A stretch of 64,000 nt of DNA from Margaritifera margaritifera (GCA_029931535.1 JAQPZY010001415.1:2322501-2386500), one strand, 5' to 3'. Positions 34,416 to 46,797 are shown, counted from the first letter of the stretch. The notes: a model not told the origin generated them from the sequence alone. Translations and numbers: made by a program.

Positions 34416-37262
34416 TAACAGGTTGCCAAATTTAAAGTTTTAGATAAAAATGATCGTTATTTATTTGAAAGAGGTATATTTAACTTTGGATTACTTTAGT
34501 ATTACAACGAGGTAGTATCCCAAAATTACTTTCATCAAATAGTCCAACAATCAAAGATGTAGGAGGATGAAAAGGAATTTCATTATACACAGTTCCCAAA
34601 TTAGAAGGCCTTACATTTTCAAATAAACGAAAAATCAGAAACCTAACTTAGAAGTAAAAATAGTAATTAAATGAACTGACGATTGTCATTTCTTTGTATG
34701 CACATGCCACTATTTTAATAGCTTCCCTTTATCCCGTTAAAAAAGTTTAGGTCAAAATATCTTCCCAAACCGAAGGAGAGCAATACGATTCTTAGTGTTT
34801 TGTTCCATTTTGATTTTTCAAACGATGGTGGCAGTAAGTTGAGGAGAGGTTCTGGAGAGAAAGGGGCGACTCGCAACCAGTATTATGTGGAGTAGTTACT
34901 ATGTAAGTTTATTACAAGGAGCAATCGACAAAAAGGCGACCAAAACCCCTGTAGGCTATAGCCTCCCCCGACAACTGGGACAGGCTTTCGCGATGGAGTA
35001 TATCAATGGTCGACTTGATGGCTTATGACAATAGTTTGAAGCTGTCATGGGAATTACCTGGGCAAATTCAATACATATCAAACACTATTTCAACTGAGAA
35101 TTTTTGTCACTGAAATTAGTTTTTCAATCTTGCAGTTGTACATGATATAAAAGGTCCATTTGTCCAATTTGTTTGGCACCACTGTAAAAACATGGCAGAA
35201 AGATGGTTGCGAAATTTCGTCATAGACAAATTTACAAGCCAGATTCTGGCCCAGTTAACGCTGGTTTTATTCACAAAAGCGATTAAGTGCGGCATTTGAT
35301 GCATCAAGCTCTAGAAAACCGTACTTGTCTTCATGCAGGTTTTCCAACCACCCTTACCTACGAAATCCGATATATTCAATAAACAACACCTCAAAACAAA
35401 TTACTATTTCCTTTCTTACAATAAAGTATGGGAAAAAAAGGAAACCAAAATTAAAGGTCTGTTGCGTCTGCGCGTTTCAGTCTGGTTCTATGAATATTGC
35501 TATCTAAGCTTGATACATATACGGATATAGATAGGATACCCTTCGACGCGGTTCTCAGTATCATATTCCCTGCGCCACTCTTTGCTATATCGACCCATTC
35601 ACAAACACAAAATTTAGGCCAAACCACTCGAAATCTTATCACAGTGCCCCAAACAGCGATAACTTCAGAGATTAGGTGGTCTGGTGCTCTTTTTCTAAAT
35701 CAAATAGTGCAGTTGACACACTTGTTTGGAAGTGGGACCCTTACTGCTGAGAAAAATATCTTAAAAACGTCACAGGAGACTATTTAATTTTCAAGAGTGC
35801 TTGTGATGCATTAATATTCTCGACTTGTACTTTTCAGTTTCTACGTATATTCAAATATTCGTGAGAATTTATTTTGTGTGCATTATTTTTGGTATTTTCA
35901 TCAGCTGTAAAATACTGCAATGTAATTCATTAAAAGCATTAATTTAACTTCTCATTCAAATACATATATAACATTTAACGCTTTTTTCGAAGGAACATTC
36001 TTGTTCGTGTACTTTTTATGAAGAAACAAAAGCTCAACCTTTCTACAGGAAACAAGTGTATATGAAAACTGAGTTGTTTTTACTCAGAGGGAAATGACAA
36101 TGAAGTTGGTATGTCCGCAAAATGATGAAGAGTTATATAAATTCAACATTCATACGTTATTTCGAGACGTTCTCAATCTACAAAAATCATTTTGAGGTTG
36201 ACTTGTGACAAAAAGACTTCCAAAATTGTTAGCTCAATGCTTTGACTAAAACCTGAAACGGTGTGTGTGTTTGTGTGTATGTGTGTGTGTACATAGAACG
36301 CGATCCACATTATTTTATGTTGTCAGCAGTACATGTTATTTAAGCAAAAAGGAAATTAGTACTTTCTGTTTTAAACTTGTTACATATATACCTAAGAATT
36401 ACTTATTCAATTTGACAACGCACAGAATGAAATAAAATGTTAGGTAAGTGGTCAATTTTAGTTGATACCTGACATGATGGTCGTATGATTTTTAGGTGAA
36501 ACCACCTTTAAGCTCAAACTTGAAACTGTTTCTTCTTTTGAATACAAGGCTCTATTTTCAAAATGATTTTTTTACAAGCTTACTAGTATCTTCACTTGAT
36601 TTTAAAAAAAAGACCGGACTCCAAAGACTGACAACACTGAGCAACTGAGACTGCCAACAACGAGGTATTTTGGCTCGCTCAGGCTAAAGTATGGTTATAA
36701 CCTACCATAAGGAGAAAATGAAAAACTGCATATTCTAAAAGTAAATGAATGTAAATAAGCACGGACCAAGGTTTAAATCAAAAAATTTCCCTCTCCATAA
36801 ACGTAAGAAAGAAATACCATTTTAACACATTCTCCGGAAATGAGTGGACGTGCGGTGTTTTCAACAAAATACAAAAAAGGCATTACAAGCCATTATTTCT
36901 ATCGTACGCGGTCACCCAGTTAAATGCATCACACAAGTTTTCCATGAGGTAAATGCCAGACAATAAATTACTGACCTATAAGCGTATTTAACAATAAACA
37001 CCAGCAATAGTAGTATCTGCAGCACGTGTATGCCCACTAGACAGTTTTTTTTTGACAATGAAATTTCATACTGATAGATGTCTTGCATTGAATTTTTATT
37101 CAGGGCAAAATTGTTTTTTTTTTGCAGCTGCTATCTACATTACAAATCTTACCAGTACGTATGTACTTATCGGGCGGCCAATGTTCTGTGAGCCATTTAG
37201 AAAGAAAAAAAAAACTTCTTTAATACAAACACGAGGTGACATTTTTATGACTTCCGTCATGA
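34416..37262. other. No gene recognised
   Basis: AT-rich DNA with a (GT)n-like stretch at about 36261-36291. Open frames of 60-96 codons occur around 35116-35787 on both strands, without a motif I recognise. Confidence 0.4.
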
Positions 37263-38547
37263 CTGAATAAAGTCCCTCGAAGGGACTAATGCTCTACTAG
37301 CCGAAAAGAATTTCAAGGAATTCAAGATAAGACTTTCTTTTTATTTTAAACTGCTGTGTTAAAACCATTTCTCATATGTTTGAGCATTAAGATTTTCAAA
37401 TGTGCCGCTGTGGCAGCCATATTTAGGACCAAGCAGACGTCATTAGCAGTCTGTTGGTAAAACATGTGAATATGGCCATCCATTCTGAAGGGGTAGCAAT
37501 AACGAGATTTTCAACATGGCTGCCATGGTGGCCATATTGGATGTCATATCAGCACTATTCTTCATGTAAGACCAGCTAAACATTAGAAGAGGTCTTTAGG
37601 CGAAAACCCCATGTGGATATGACCACCCATCTAGGAATAGTAATAACAATAGTTTGAAAAAAATGGCCATCATTTTAATTTAGAACCAGCTAGACACCAT
37701 GAGAAGTTTTCTGGTGCAAACCCCATGTAGATATGATTTTCCTTTGAGATTTTCAAGATAGCAGCCATGGCAGCCATATTGGACGTCAGATTGGCAATAT
37801 TTGCATTTCGGTCCACCTAGATATCACAATTCCTTTTGGTGAAAACCCCATGTCGATATGACAAACCGTCTAGGAGGTAGAGCGATACCAACATTTTCAA
37901 GATGACCGCTGTGGTAAACATATTGGAAGTCAGATCTGCACCATTTTCATTTTGTGACCAACTAGACGCAATATGAAATCTTACGGTGAAAAAAGCTCAT
38001 GTCGATATAACTTTCCGTTCAGGAGGAGTAGCGATAACAAGATTTTCAAGATGGCTGTCGTGGTGGCCATATTGGATGTCAGATCAGCAATATTTTTTAT
38101 TCAGGACCAACTATATATCATAAGAAGTCTTTCAGTGAAAACCACATGCTGATATGATCATTCTGGGGAGTAGCAATAATACGATTTTCAAGATGGCCGA
38201 TGTGGTGGCCATATTGGAGGTCAGATCAGCACCATTTTCACTTTGTTACCAACATCATATATGAAGTCTTCTGGTGAAAACCCCCATGTTGATTTGACCA
38301 CCCATTGAGGAGAATTAGCGATAACAACATTTTCAAGATGGCCGCTATGGCGGCTATATTGGGTGTCTGAGCATCATCATTTTCATTTAGGACCAACTAG
38401 ACCATGGGATGAATGTGTATGTAAAGTTTCATGGCAAACCTTCAAGTACTTTAGGAGGAGTAGCGATAACGTATGTCAACGGACGGACAGACGACGAAAA
38501 ACATGCAATACAATAAATTCTTTTGATCTACGACCCAGTAGAGCTAA
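37263..38547 (+). mobile_element. Pearl/Helentron-like non-autonomous element, copy 1
   Basis: Order: a 5' hairpin AGTCCCTCGAAGGGACT (37271-37287); GCTCTACTAG; a unique lead-in with CGAAAAGAATTTC; then about eight degenerate core repeats of roughly 110-150 bp, each with TTTTCAAGATGGC, GGCCATATTGGATGTCAG and GTGAAAACCCCATG. A closing segment follows (AAAGTTTCATGGCAA, then ACGGACGGACAGACGACG at about 38478-38496) and the 3' end is CCAGTAGAGCTAA, the inverse of the GCTCTACTAG near the left end. This matches the described bivalve 'pearl' elements and Helentron-derived HINEs: core tandem repeats, ACGG-type microsatellite, short subterminal inverted repeats. There is no protein. Confidence 0.78.
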
Positions 38548-40080
38548 TAAAAAAAAAAAATTTAAAAAAAAATGTGATTAAGCCAGTGACTGAAAGTATA
38601 AGACCTTTACATATGACGAAAAAAAGTGTAGCAACCACTTGTCTGAGTTAGGCCGGGAGTTTTGAATTGAATGTAAAGTTGCGTCTGGAGGGACACGTTA
38701 GTTGTAACTATGACCTTCAATGGATTTACAGCGAAGTCTTGGACCCAGATCGTTTGTTTACTCTTCTTGTTTGCTAATTGCGCTTTTGAAGAATTGACGA
38801 ATTTCCTAATGTGGACTATTTTTTTTATTTATTTTGTTAAAAAATAATTTATACCGGCAGTAAAAATGACAGAAATAAGCGATATCTATTTTTTTAATAG
38901 ATTTATATGCTACTAGATATAGCACTATCCTCTGCAATTCTAAGAAAAAAGGAATAAGTTTTGCTTGGTCTCTGTTTCAGCGATCTAAGTCCGACTAAGC
39001 TCACAGTCTGGAGACAAACTGCTGCAAGAAATGTGTCTTTTAGAACGAAAGTGAGAGAGTCCCAGTCTACCGAGGATGCATTTCGTAATCCTTTCAAGGC
39101 CACAGTATTATTCCTCAACACACCACTGATTCATCATATAATAATAATAATAATAATAATAATAAATCAATTTCAAGAAACTATGCGTAAGCCTCCAATA
39201 AATCGGTCAATCCAAACATTCAATGAAACAGTTACACTAGTAATTCTGGAAAGTTACCTTTCATGAGCTCTATGGTTGAGAAAAGCTTACTAGATAATTT
39301 TGGCTGCAAAACTATCCCGCCCAAAAACCAGCGACAGACACTGAAGCCTACGAAAAGAAATGCAAAATACAACTAACAATGACGTTATAATTCGGGAACC
39401 ACGGTGTAAAACCGATGCAGCAAGGTGAAAAAGGAGCTCATGTACGGAGTCAGCGCTTTCGGAATTTCGTCTTAATTTGCTAATCCAAACCACCCTATAC
39501 CATCACTGTCCCTGTAGATCCCCAACCCCCTTCAGGTTCTGCAAGTTTGCCGCATCAGGGGATACTTTGGGGAAATAGACAGACTACAATGTTTTAAAAA
39601 TAAATTATATATGCATACATACAACTGGTACCCACAAGATGGGGTTCGGAACAGTGAATAATATTTATAACACATAAACATAGCTTTCTGCAGCGAGTGG
39701 CCCTATTTCCAATACAGCCGGTGTCTGATCCAGGATTCTTAGCGTTGAAAAATGGTTCCGTTGGACTTAATATACTGGACAAAGGTGGATCTGGATTTTC
39801 ATTTTCGACACAGTTGATTGTTTGCTCTTTTGGTTGTTGTTGTTGTTTTTTGTTTTTTTTCCCCCTCTTTCAACGGCACACCACGACATGAAAAACTACG
39901 TAGTGCCGAGGAAATTACCTAGACAGTCTTTCATGTGTTATGTGACGTTAAAAACCAAGCAACTGCAGGATTTTTAAAATGGTTGACCAAACCCACATTT
40001 CTATAAGATCTGGGATTCCAGTAGAGATCTATGCATAAAATGCATGCACTTTTTGGCTACTAACCGAAACACTTTCATAA
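38548..40080. other. Spacer between the two pearl-like elements
   Basis: AT-rich, with a (TAA)n tract at about 39139-39165 and poly-A. No gene recognised. A stretch ending GTGACGTTAAAAACCAAGC at about 39940-39962 resembles the tail of a molluscan SINE, but no Pol III promoter is visible. Confidence 0.4.
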
Positions 40081-41263
40081 AAAAGTGTCACTTTTGGGCG
40101 AAAAGAATTTCCTGGAATTCAAGATAAGATCATTTTTTCTTTTGAACTGTCGAGTGTTGAAATCATCTCTGATATTCTTCAGCGATTTTCAAATTAGCTG
40201 ATGTGGTACACATATTAGATGTCAGCTTGACACCATTTTCAGTTAGGACAAAGTGGACATCGTTTGAAGTCGTAAAACCCCATGACCATAAGGATCATCC
40301 ATTCAGGGGGAGTAGTGACAACAAGATTTTTAAGACGGTCATTGTGGCAGTCATACTGGATGTACGACTGGCACCATTTTCATTTAGGACTCTGTGAAAA
40401 CTCTTCGTCATAATGATCATCCATCCGTTCAGAGTGAGTAGTGATAAGATTTTTAAGACAGACGGCATCATTTTCACTTAGGACCAGCTAGATATCATAA
40501 GAAATCTATTGGTGAAAACCCCGTGTTGATATAGTCATCCATTTGGAGAGGAGTAGAGATAAAAAAATATTTTCAAGATATGACTTTCCATTTAGGAGGA
40601 GTAGCAATAACAAGATTTTAAAGATGACTGCTGTGGCGGGCATATTAGGCGTCAGATAGGCCCCATTTTCATTTTAGACCAACTCGTAAGAAGTCTTCTG
40701 GTGAAAACCCCATGTCAGTACGACTTTCTGTTCAAGTAGAGTTGTGACAAGATTTTAAAGATGGATGCTATGGCGGTCATGTTGGATGTCAGATCAGCAC
40801 AATTTTTATTTAGGACCAACTAGACATCATAAGAAGTCTTTCAATGAAAACCCCATGTTGATATAACCATCCATTCAGGAGAAGTAGGTAACATTTTTAT
40901 GATGGCTGCCATAGTGGCCATATTGGACGTCAGATGGAACCATTTTTATTTAGGACCAGGTAGACATTATAAGAAGTCTTTTAGTGAAAACCCTATGCTG
41001 ATATAACCATCCATTCAGGAGAAGTAGCGATAACATGACTTTTAAGATGGCCGCTGTGGCGGCCATATTGGATTTTCGAGCAGTACCATTTGCATTTGGG
41101 ACCAACTAGACCATGGGGTGAATGTCTGTAAAGTTTCAAGGCAATCCTCTAAGTAGTTTAGGAGAAGTAACGATAACAAACTTGTGCTAACGGACGGTCC
41201 GATGACGGACAAAAGACCATCCCATAAGCTCTACTGGTCTATGACATTGACCAGTAAAACTAA
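40081..41263 (+). mobile_element. Pearl/Helentron-like non-autonomous element, copy 2
   Basis: Same orientation and order as copy 1. The 5' end is an AAAAGTGTCACTTTT palindrome followed by GGGCGAAAAGAATTTC, then about eight core repeats (TTTTAAGATGGCCG, GCCATATTGGA, GAAAACCCCATG). The closing segment has AAAGTTTCAAGGCAATCC, CTAACGGACGGTCCG at about 41189-41204 and a 3' hairpin AGCTCTACTGGTC / GACCAGTAAAACT (41227-41262). Its 3' palindrome is better preserved than that of copy 1. Confidence 0.78.
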
Positions 41264-42322
41264 AAAATTAAAAAAATTAAAAATAAAATGGCAGGGACTG
41301 CGAAATTAACTGGTAATAGAAAACGGCCGATTTTTAAGAAGAAAAAAAAAATTCAATATAATAAACGTCGACGTGTCACTAAACATCAACAATAAATAGC
41401 AAGAAACATTAAACCCTGCCCGCCCCCCCCCCAAAAAAAATAAAATAAACAAATTAATAAATAAATCCAAGGACCAAGAATTCTTTCCCCAAACAGAACC
41501 GACAATGTGTTTTGTAAAATGTAAGTGGAAAGAATTCCTTCTTCCTCGATCTGTTTTAAGAATTCTTCTTCATGTTATGGTAAAGAGTTGTTCAAATCTT
41601 TGCTTCTAGTCGATGCAGCAGAAAAATGTACATGATTTGCAGTATATATTCATATACAAAACTACCCTCACAACGTGATTTTGGAATGAAGATAAACGCA
41701 TTAGGCACGAAACTGGCAATGAAAGAGGATTGACGGTCAAACATACACCATCACTAAATATAAAAAAAAAGGGCTTTCTATGTGATCATCATATTTTCAA
41801 ACTTAACATCTTCTAAACTGAAGTTCTTTCGTAATTGGAAATTTGTTTTTATGCTTTATGCACCACTGGTATTTTCTATAAATCTTGAAGTGGTAGGTAT
41901 ATCCGTTCTTATAACCCACATGGAAAGATTCCATTTGGAAAGTAGTATAACTAATTATATACTAGTACATCAAAGTTTGTGAAAATATGATAACAAATAA
42001 AAAAAACTTTAACAGATAAACAGTAGAAACTAACATTAGTAAGCTCGTAACTCAACTTGAAAACTGAGGTTTGTCATTTCGGGAACACGCGAGTAAATTC
42101 TATGCGATTCATTTCCTTTGATACATAATAGCTAAAGAGAAGGCGGTCGAAACATTGTTTTGAAACAGACAAAAAGGAATAACATTTACAAGTTTCCTGG
42201 CACAACATCTTTCCGAAGATACTCAAAGCAGTAAAAAAAAAAAAAAATTATGCAATGCCCTATATCAAAAGTTATCAGAAGTATAAAATACCCAATATAA
42301 ACTACAATAAGTAAATCTGACA

Positions 42323-42395
<73 letters not shown>

Positions 42396-44394
42396 GGAGT
42401 GAGAGAGAGAGAAAGAATCACATGTATACAATACATACATCTATATGAATACCATGCAGTATAGGTGAAAATTGAACATTTATTCCATTGTGACGTCATA
42501 ATTTCACTTACGTCAACAACTTCAAGTCACATATCCAGACAGCAACAGAAATTGCAGCACCATTAGAAACTATTATCTGCAGCATTCCTCGTTTTCAGTA
42601 TTGGCACCTTTGGATTATTCCTTATCGTAGAGTGGATTTCATTCTTAAGCATTTTGTTGTTTTTGCTTTTCTACCATCTTTTGTCTAATATATTGTTCTG
42701 GCACTGTCAATAACACAACTTTGTGGCGTATAAGCTGCAAGTATTATTCCAAATTTCTACGAACTCTAAAATACATTTCTGGCAATTCCAAATGATTGTT
42801 CTCAAACAAAATCGAAAGAATTCCATAAATAAGTAAATTAATTGATTTGTACTATTAGTATAAATTAATTGACTTGTTCTATTAGTATATATCTACCATA
42901 TCAAGTCGTAATATTCTTTACATGAACAAAGCCAAATGTGTGCAACTTTTAAAATGTGTAAAACAAATTTCAAGAGTAAAACCATATTAAATCACCTCTT
43001 AAATTTTAAAATTAAAATATATTTTTGAAAATCCCAACTACACAGCTCATACGCCTTGCGTTTTAATACATAAAGATGTCGTTTGCAAATTCGTTTAAAT
43101 TCAATAAAATCACAGAAGTGCTCATGTTTGTCAAACATAGCAGACGACAAGAAAATGTGATCTCGACGTCAGAATCCCACTTTTTCCCCTTAGCAATCCA
43201 GTGGTAAATGCCAGATAGACCTCTTGCTAATCGTCTGGTATTTAAATCTAGCGACATTTTCAAATTCCTTTCGTGGTGATACGATATGTTTCTCCTACAT
43301 GCCGGGGGTCCCAACCATTTCGAATGATATGGGATTTTCGTCTGCTCGCATTGGTTGCAAAAGCCTCGCTTGAATGATTAACATTACATTTTGCCTCCTT
43401 GAATATTGTGTCAAGAAAAGAAAATTAATGCACAATTAAAAAAAAAATTAAAAAAAAAAAAAAAAAAAAAAAAGATCCATTCCTGAGGCCAAAAACGTCA
43501 AGGTCACAAAGGGAGACGAGAAATTGCTGTCATCCATAATGAATGCGATGTCAAACGCGACAACTGCAAACCCGTCCAGTTGGCGCAAGATGCATTAGCG
43601 TTGATATGTTATCAGTACATAGAATCTGGACAATTTCTTTACCTCCCGGGCCAGTCCGCTTTTTCGCACAGGGTTTGGAAATCCATGAAATAATGTAAAT
43701 ATTTACCTAAATATATTCTGTCAATGCACATGTGGATTTGCACATTGTTTGAGTAAAAGGGAGTCCTGTCTCCAAATGTGAAAGACAAAATCGGGTACAT
43801 GAAAGTTTTGTCTGTAAGCACTCTATGACATGAGGAAAGTTGTTAACCAGTAATCAATCTTGCAGCGAAACAATTCCTGTAGTCTACATCACGAACTTGA
43901 ATGAATTTTACAATGTGGGACCCGCCCACTCCAATTTGGAAAGACGATTTTTTTTCAAACTTTCAACATAATTTAAAAGTGAAATATTTGCATGTATTAT
44001 TAATGTCAACTTCTTTACCAAAAAAAAAAAAAAGGGGGGGGGGGGGTATACCAGTCGCTAAATGCCCTATTCAAAGTGTAATGCAAATCAGTCATAATCA
44101 AAATCATGGCAGTATTTACACAAGAATACATACTGCAGTCCCTTTTGAATTAAATAAAGGTGCCATCCAAGACCTCTAAATTGGTGGCATGCAGATTTTC
44201 GTTTGAAAAGTTGCCAAAAGTTTAACAAAGAAGGCAGGCGTAGGAGCAGGTGACATCGAAATTATACATTACTCCATTCCAGTGACATCAGTACTCCAAA
44301 AACAGCAAGACTTTCTTCAAGCAAATCAGAATTTACGTCAAAGGGATGCTGGCCCATAAAAACAGAGGTAACTGTCACCCTTAGGGTCACCTCG
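41264..44394. other. No gene recognised; includes likely NRARP 3' flank
   Basis: AT-rich DNA with poly-C at about 41421, (AG)n at about 42328-42415, poly-A at about 43440-43472 and a poly-G run near 44034-44046. The part just below 44395 should be the NRARP 3' UTR on the minus strand. I could not pick a convincing polyadenylation signal there. Confidence 0.4.
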
Positions 44395-44733
44395 CTACCG
44401 CTTATTCGCCGTCCTATTGGATTGGCTTAAATACAAAACTATATCGTTGTGGCCCCCGAAAGCTGCTATGTGTAGCGCGTTCCAACCGTCTCTGTTTGCA
44501 AGTTTCACGTCAGCCCCGAATTTCACTAACAACTTCACAAGTTCGAAATCCCCATTTGAACAACTTTGGTGAAGTGCGGTCTGTCCCTCAGTATCATAAA
44601 TGTTAATATTCATTTTCCCATCCATAGTCTCCAATATTCTCTCTATTTCGTCTTTATTTCCTTTCCTTACGGCATCAAGGAAGTCCCCTTGAAAGGGGTT
44701 ACTCGTTGCTCTTAACATATCCGGGTGGTTCAT
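44395..44733 (-). CDS. NRARP: NRARP, Notch-regulated ankyrin repeat protein
   Basis: A 112-residue single-exon protein, close to the 114 residues of vertebrate NRARP. Two ankyrin repeats fill the C-terminal two thirds. The first (about 49-82) has EGQTALHQS, LVKLLVKFGADVKLANRD; the second (about 82-112) has ALHIAAFGGHNDIVLYL. The N-terminal part has FLDAVRKGNKDEIERIL. These blocks are the most conserved in the family. In vertebrates NRARP is a direct Notch target that binds the NICD-RBPJ complex, promotes loss of the Notch intracellular domain (negative feedback), and also affects Wnt signalling through LEF1. The start at 44733 is chosen because it gives the family length and has A at -3. The frame stays open to another ATG at 44877, but the 48 extra residues are unlike the family and probably 5' UTR. 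A second Met lies at residue 6. No introns are needed, as in vertebrates. Function here is inferred from homology. Confidence 0.93.
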   Translation of the reverse strand: MNHPDMLRATSNPFQGDFLDAVRKGNKDEIERILETMDGKMNINIYDTEGQTALHQSCSNGDFELVKLLVKFGADVKLANRDGWNALHIAAFGGHNDIVLYLSQSNRTANKR

Positions 44734-44916
44734 ACTTGAATAGACACACCAACCCACCCCTCTAACTTGCCGGCTACGGTATGAACCTCTGTAGCTCCTG
44801 TGGTCGGTACGCACACATATATTCAGAAAATTACAATAGGACCGGTTTAAATAAAGTATGCCTGCTTGAATTTTCACACGGTACCACTGCTTAACAGAAA
44901 TTCCTCCGCTTAACTC

Positions 44917-44955
44917 TTACAAATCAAGCACTGAAGGCATCAGAGCGAGACACAT
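44917..44955 (-). promoter_or_regulatory. Short upstream ORF in the predicted NRARP 5' UTR
   Basis: An ATG at 44953-44955 opens 12 codons and stops at TAA before the main start. It lies just downstream of where transcription should begin from the TATA box, so it is present only if the start is upstream of 44955. It could dampen translation. This is inference. Confidence 0.3.
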
Positions 44956-44990
44956 GCAGACGTTGACGTAGTGAGAACATTGGCATCAAG

Positions 44991-45000
44991 CTATATACGC
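44991..45000 (-). promoter_or_regulatory. Putative TATA box of NRARP
   Basis: The minus strand reads GCGTATATAGC, with TATATA at 44992-44997. It is 260 bases upstream of the ATG, which predicts a transcription start near 44960-44967 and a 5' UTR of about 230 nt. A CCAAT occurs about ten bases downstream and another (minus strand, GCCAATAAG) at about 45090-45100. No other TATA-like element lies as well placed. Confidence 0.5.
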
Positions 45001-45148
45001 TCGGATCATGGTGTTAGACTTGACCTTTCGGTCAGCCGATTAACCAATAGAAATCTGGCTCGGAACAATCGCTCCGTGTATCACGGCTTCTTATTGGCTA
45101 TTACAAGGTCTGTGACATAACAGTGTGCTAATTCGCCAAGGCCGGTAC

Positions 45149-45156
45149 CGTGGGAA
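45149..45156 (+). promoter_or_regulatory. Putative Su(H)/RBPJ site upstream of NRARP
   Basis: CGTGGGAA matches the CSL consensus YGTGRGAA exactly, about 155 bp upstream of the TATA box. A weaker AGTGAGAA lies at 44970-44977. They are not spaced as a paired (SPS) site. An 8-mer like this arises by chance roughly once per 8 kb when both strands are counted, so position upstream of a known Notch target is the main support. Confidence 0.4.
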
Positions 45157-45344
45157 ATAGATACAGACCTATGTAGTACAGAACCTTTAGGGGGGTATTT
45201 TGTCGTCTGCTTTTGGTTGTTGGTACGTTGGAATTTTGGCATTGTAGTAACCCCAAGTAGAGATATAGACATTAAAGCGCTTGAGATAAATGGTTAACGA
45301 GAGTATAGGTAAGCATGTATATACATCTGTGTACAGATAAAGAG

Positions 45345-45511
45345 AATGCACACAAATTGAAAGCCTACATGATAACATTTATTTAGAATGCACACAAATT
45401 GAAAGCCTACATGATAACATTTATTTAGAATGCACACAAATTGAAAGCCTACATGATAACATTTATTTAGAATGCACACAAATTGAAAGCCTACATGATA
45501 ACATTTATTTC
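45345..45511. repeat. 42-bp tandem repeat, 4 copies
   Basis: Units start AATGCACACAAATTGAAAGC and end ACATTTATTTAG; starts at 45345, 45387, 45429 and 45471. Essentially identical. Lies just upstream of the NRARP promoter region. Confidence 0.96.
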
Positions 45512-45599
45512 GGCATGTGAAAGAACATCGTAAATATCATTCCATTCCTCCTTGATAAGCGTGCAATATATACTCGCATTATGAAGAAAATAAGAAAAT

Positions 45600-45795
45600 C
45601 ATCATCATCATCAACAACAACAACAATGATAATAATAATAACAACAACAATAATAATAAAAACAACAACAATAATAATAATAATAACAACAACAATAATA
45701 ATAATAACAACAACAACAATACTAATAATAACAACAACGATAATAATAATAACAACAACAACAACAACAATAATAATAATAATAATAATAACAAT
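45600..45795. repeat. Compound (AAC)/(AAT) microsatellite
   Basis: About 195 bases of interleaved CAA/AAC and AAT/TAA triplets with (ATC)n at the left edge. Triplet period leaves spurious Ile/Thr and Leu frames open. Confidence 0.95.
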
Positions 45796-45929
45796 TATAA
45801 GCAGAACCTAAAAGGTATGACCTCATTTGACAACTCTATATAATTCATGCATGTAGTATGGTTTAACGGCACGTCAGTACAATGCAGGTTATATGGTGCC
45901 GACTAAAAAGAAAATTTTAAAATGTGAAT

Positions 45930-46470
45930 AAGAAGAATTAAAAAATAAAAAAGTTCCAGGAAGATAAACCCTTCCAAATAAAATATGAAGTACGACAAGA
46001 TAAAAGTTAAGGACGATAAACTTATATAAAACGTATATAAAAGGAAAAGATAAAGGTAAAAAAAAAAATCCTTACAAATATAGGGTCACATTTGTTTCAT
46101 ATGAATAACATTTAGTAATAATGTACAAAGATTTTCTTTGATGGTGCTGCATAAAGTTCCTTAATTGAGTCAGATAAAATAAACTTCTATCTCACAGGGT
46201 GAAAGGTCAATACACACGTCATGAATGCGTTCTACTATCAGTGGACAGTGGCAAGATCTGCACTCTGGTCGATGTTCACCCTTTAGGAGGTATGCATAAG
46301 TCATGTAGGTGTGTCCCATACGTGATCGGCACTGTACCAACCGATGTATGTGATATGTTTTATATGAGGGGTGCCACATAACATATATTTTAACAAGTAC
46401 ATAGATCATGCAGATTTATATACTATTTGAAGTCAGTATATGGAATATTCCATGCCATATAATGCACATA
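45930..46470 (-). pseudogene. LINE RNase H / C-terminal fragment, copy B
   Basis: The minus strand reads WNIPYTDFK (stop) YI near 46450-46420, then SRMGHTYMTYAYLLKGEH and the zinc-knuckle-like CRSCHCPLIVERIHDVC, a C-x2-C-x9-H-x3-C pattern typical of the tail that follows RNase H in I/Jockey-type LINEs. About 200 bases on, the 3' UTR motif AAGGGTTTATCTT recurs (about 45958-45975), as in copy A at 33.4 kb. The two copies are the 3' ends of one LINE family, both 5'-truncated, in the same orientation. Confidence 0.75.
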
Positions 46471-46596
46471 GTATCCAAACTTGGGATGTATTTATAATGA
46501 GCACATGAATGCAAGATTTCATTATAAAAATATTCTATACACAAATTCAAGATTTTCGTACATAGTATTAATTTTCATTCGAGATGATGCTCTGTG

Positions 46597-46797
46597 CAAG
46601 TCAATATACGACGACGGTCAGATGTTCCAACCTATTGGACAACTCAAGTCAATATACGACGGCGTTTAGATGTTCCAACCTACTGAACAACTCAAGTCAA
46701 TATACGACGACGTTCAGATGTTCCAACCTCCTGGACAACTCAAGCCAATATACGACGGCGTTCAGATGTTCCAACCTACTGGACAACTCAAGTCGAA
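46597..46797. repeat. 48-bp tandem repeat, 4 copies
   Basis: Units with CAAGTCAATATACGACG and CAGATGTTCCAACCTA followed by GGACAACT. A few substitutions between copies. Confidence 0.95.

Noticed and set aside
35116..35787. Cluster of 60-96-codon frames on both strands
   Set aside because: No recognisable domain, and overlapping frames on both strands are equally open.
39860..39965. SINE-like tail (GTGACGTTAAAAACCAAGC)
   Set aside because: No Pol III boxes found upstream, so a SINE cannot be supported.
44734..44877. N-terminal extension of NRARP to the ATG at 44877
   Set aside because: The extra 48 residues have no resemblance to the family, and the start at 44733 gives the expected length with A at -3.
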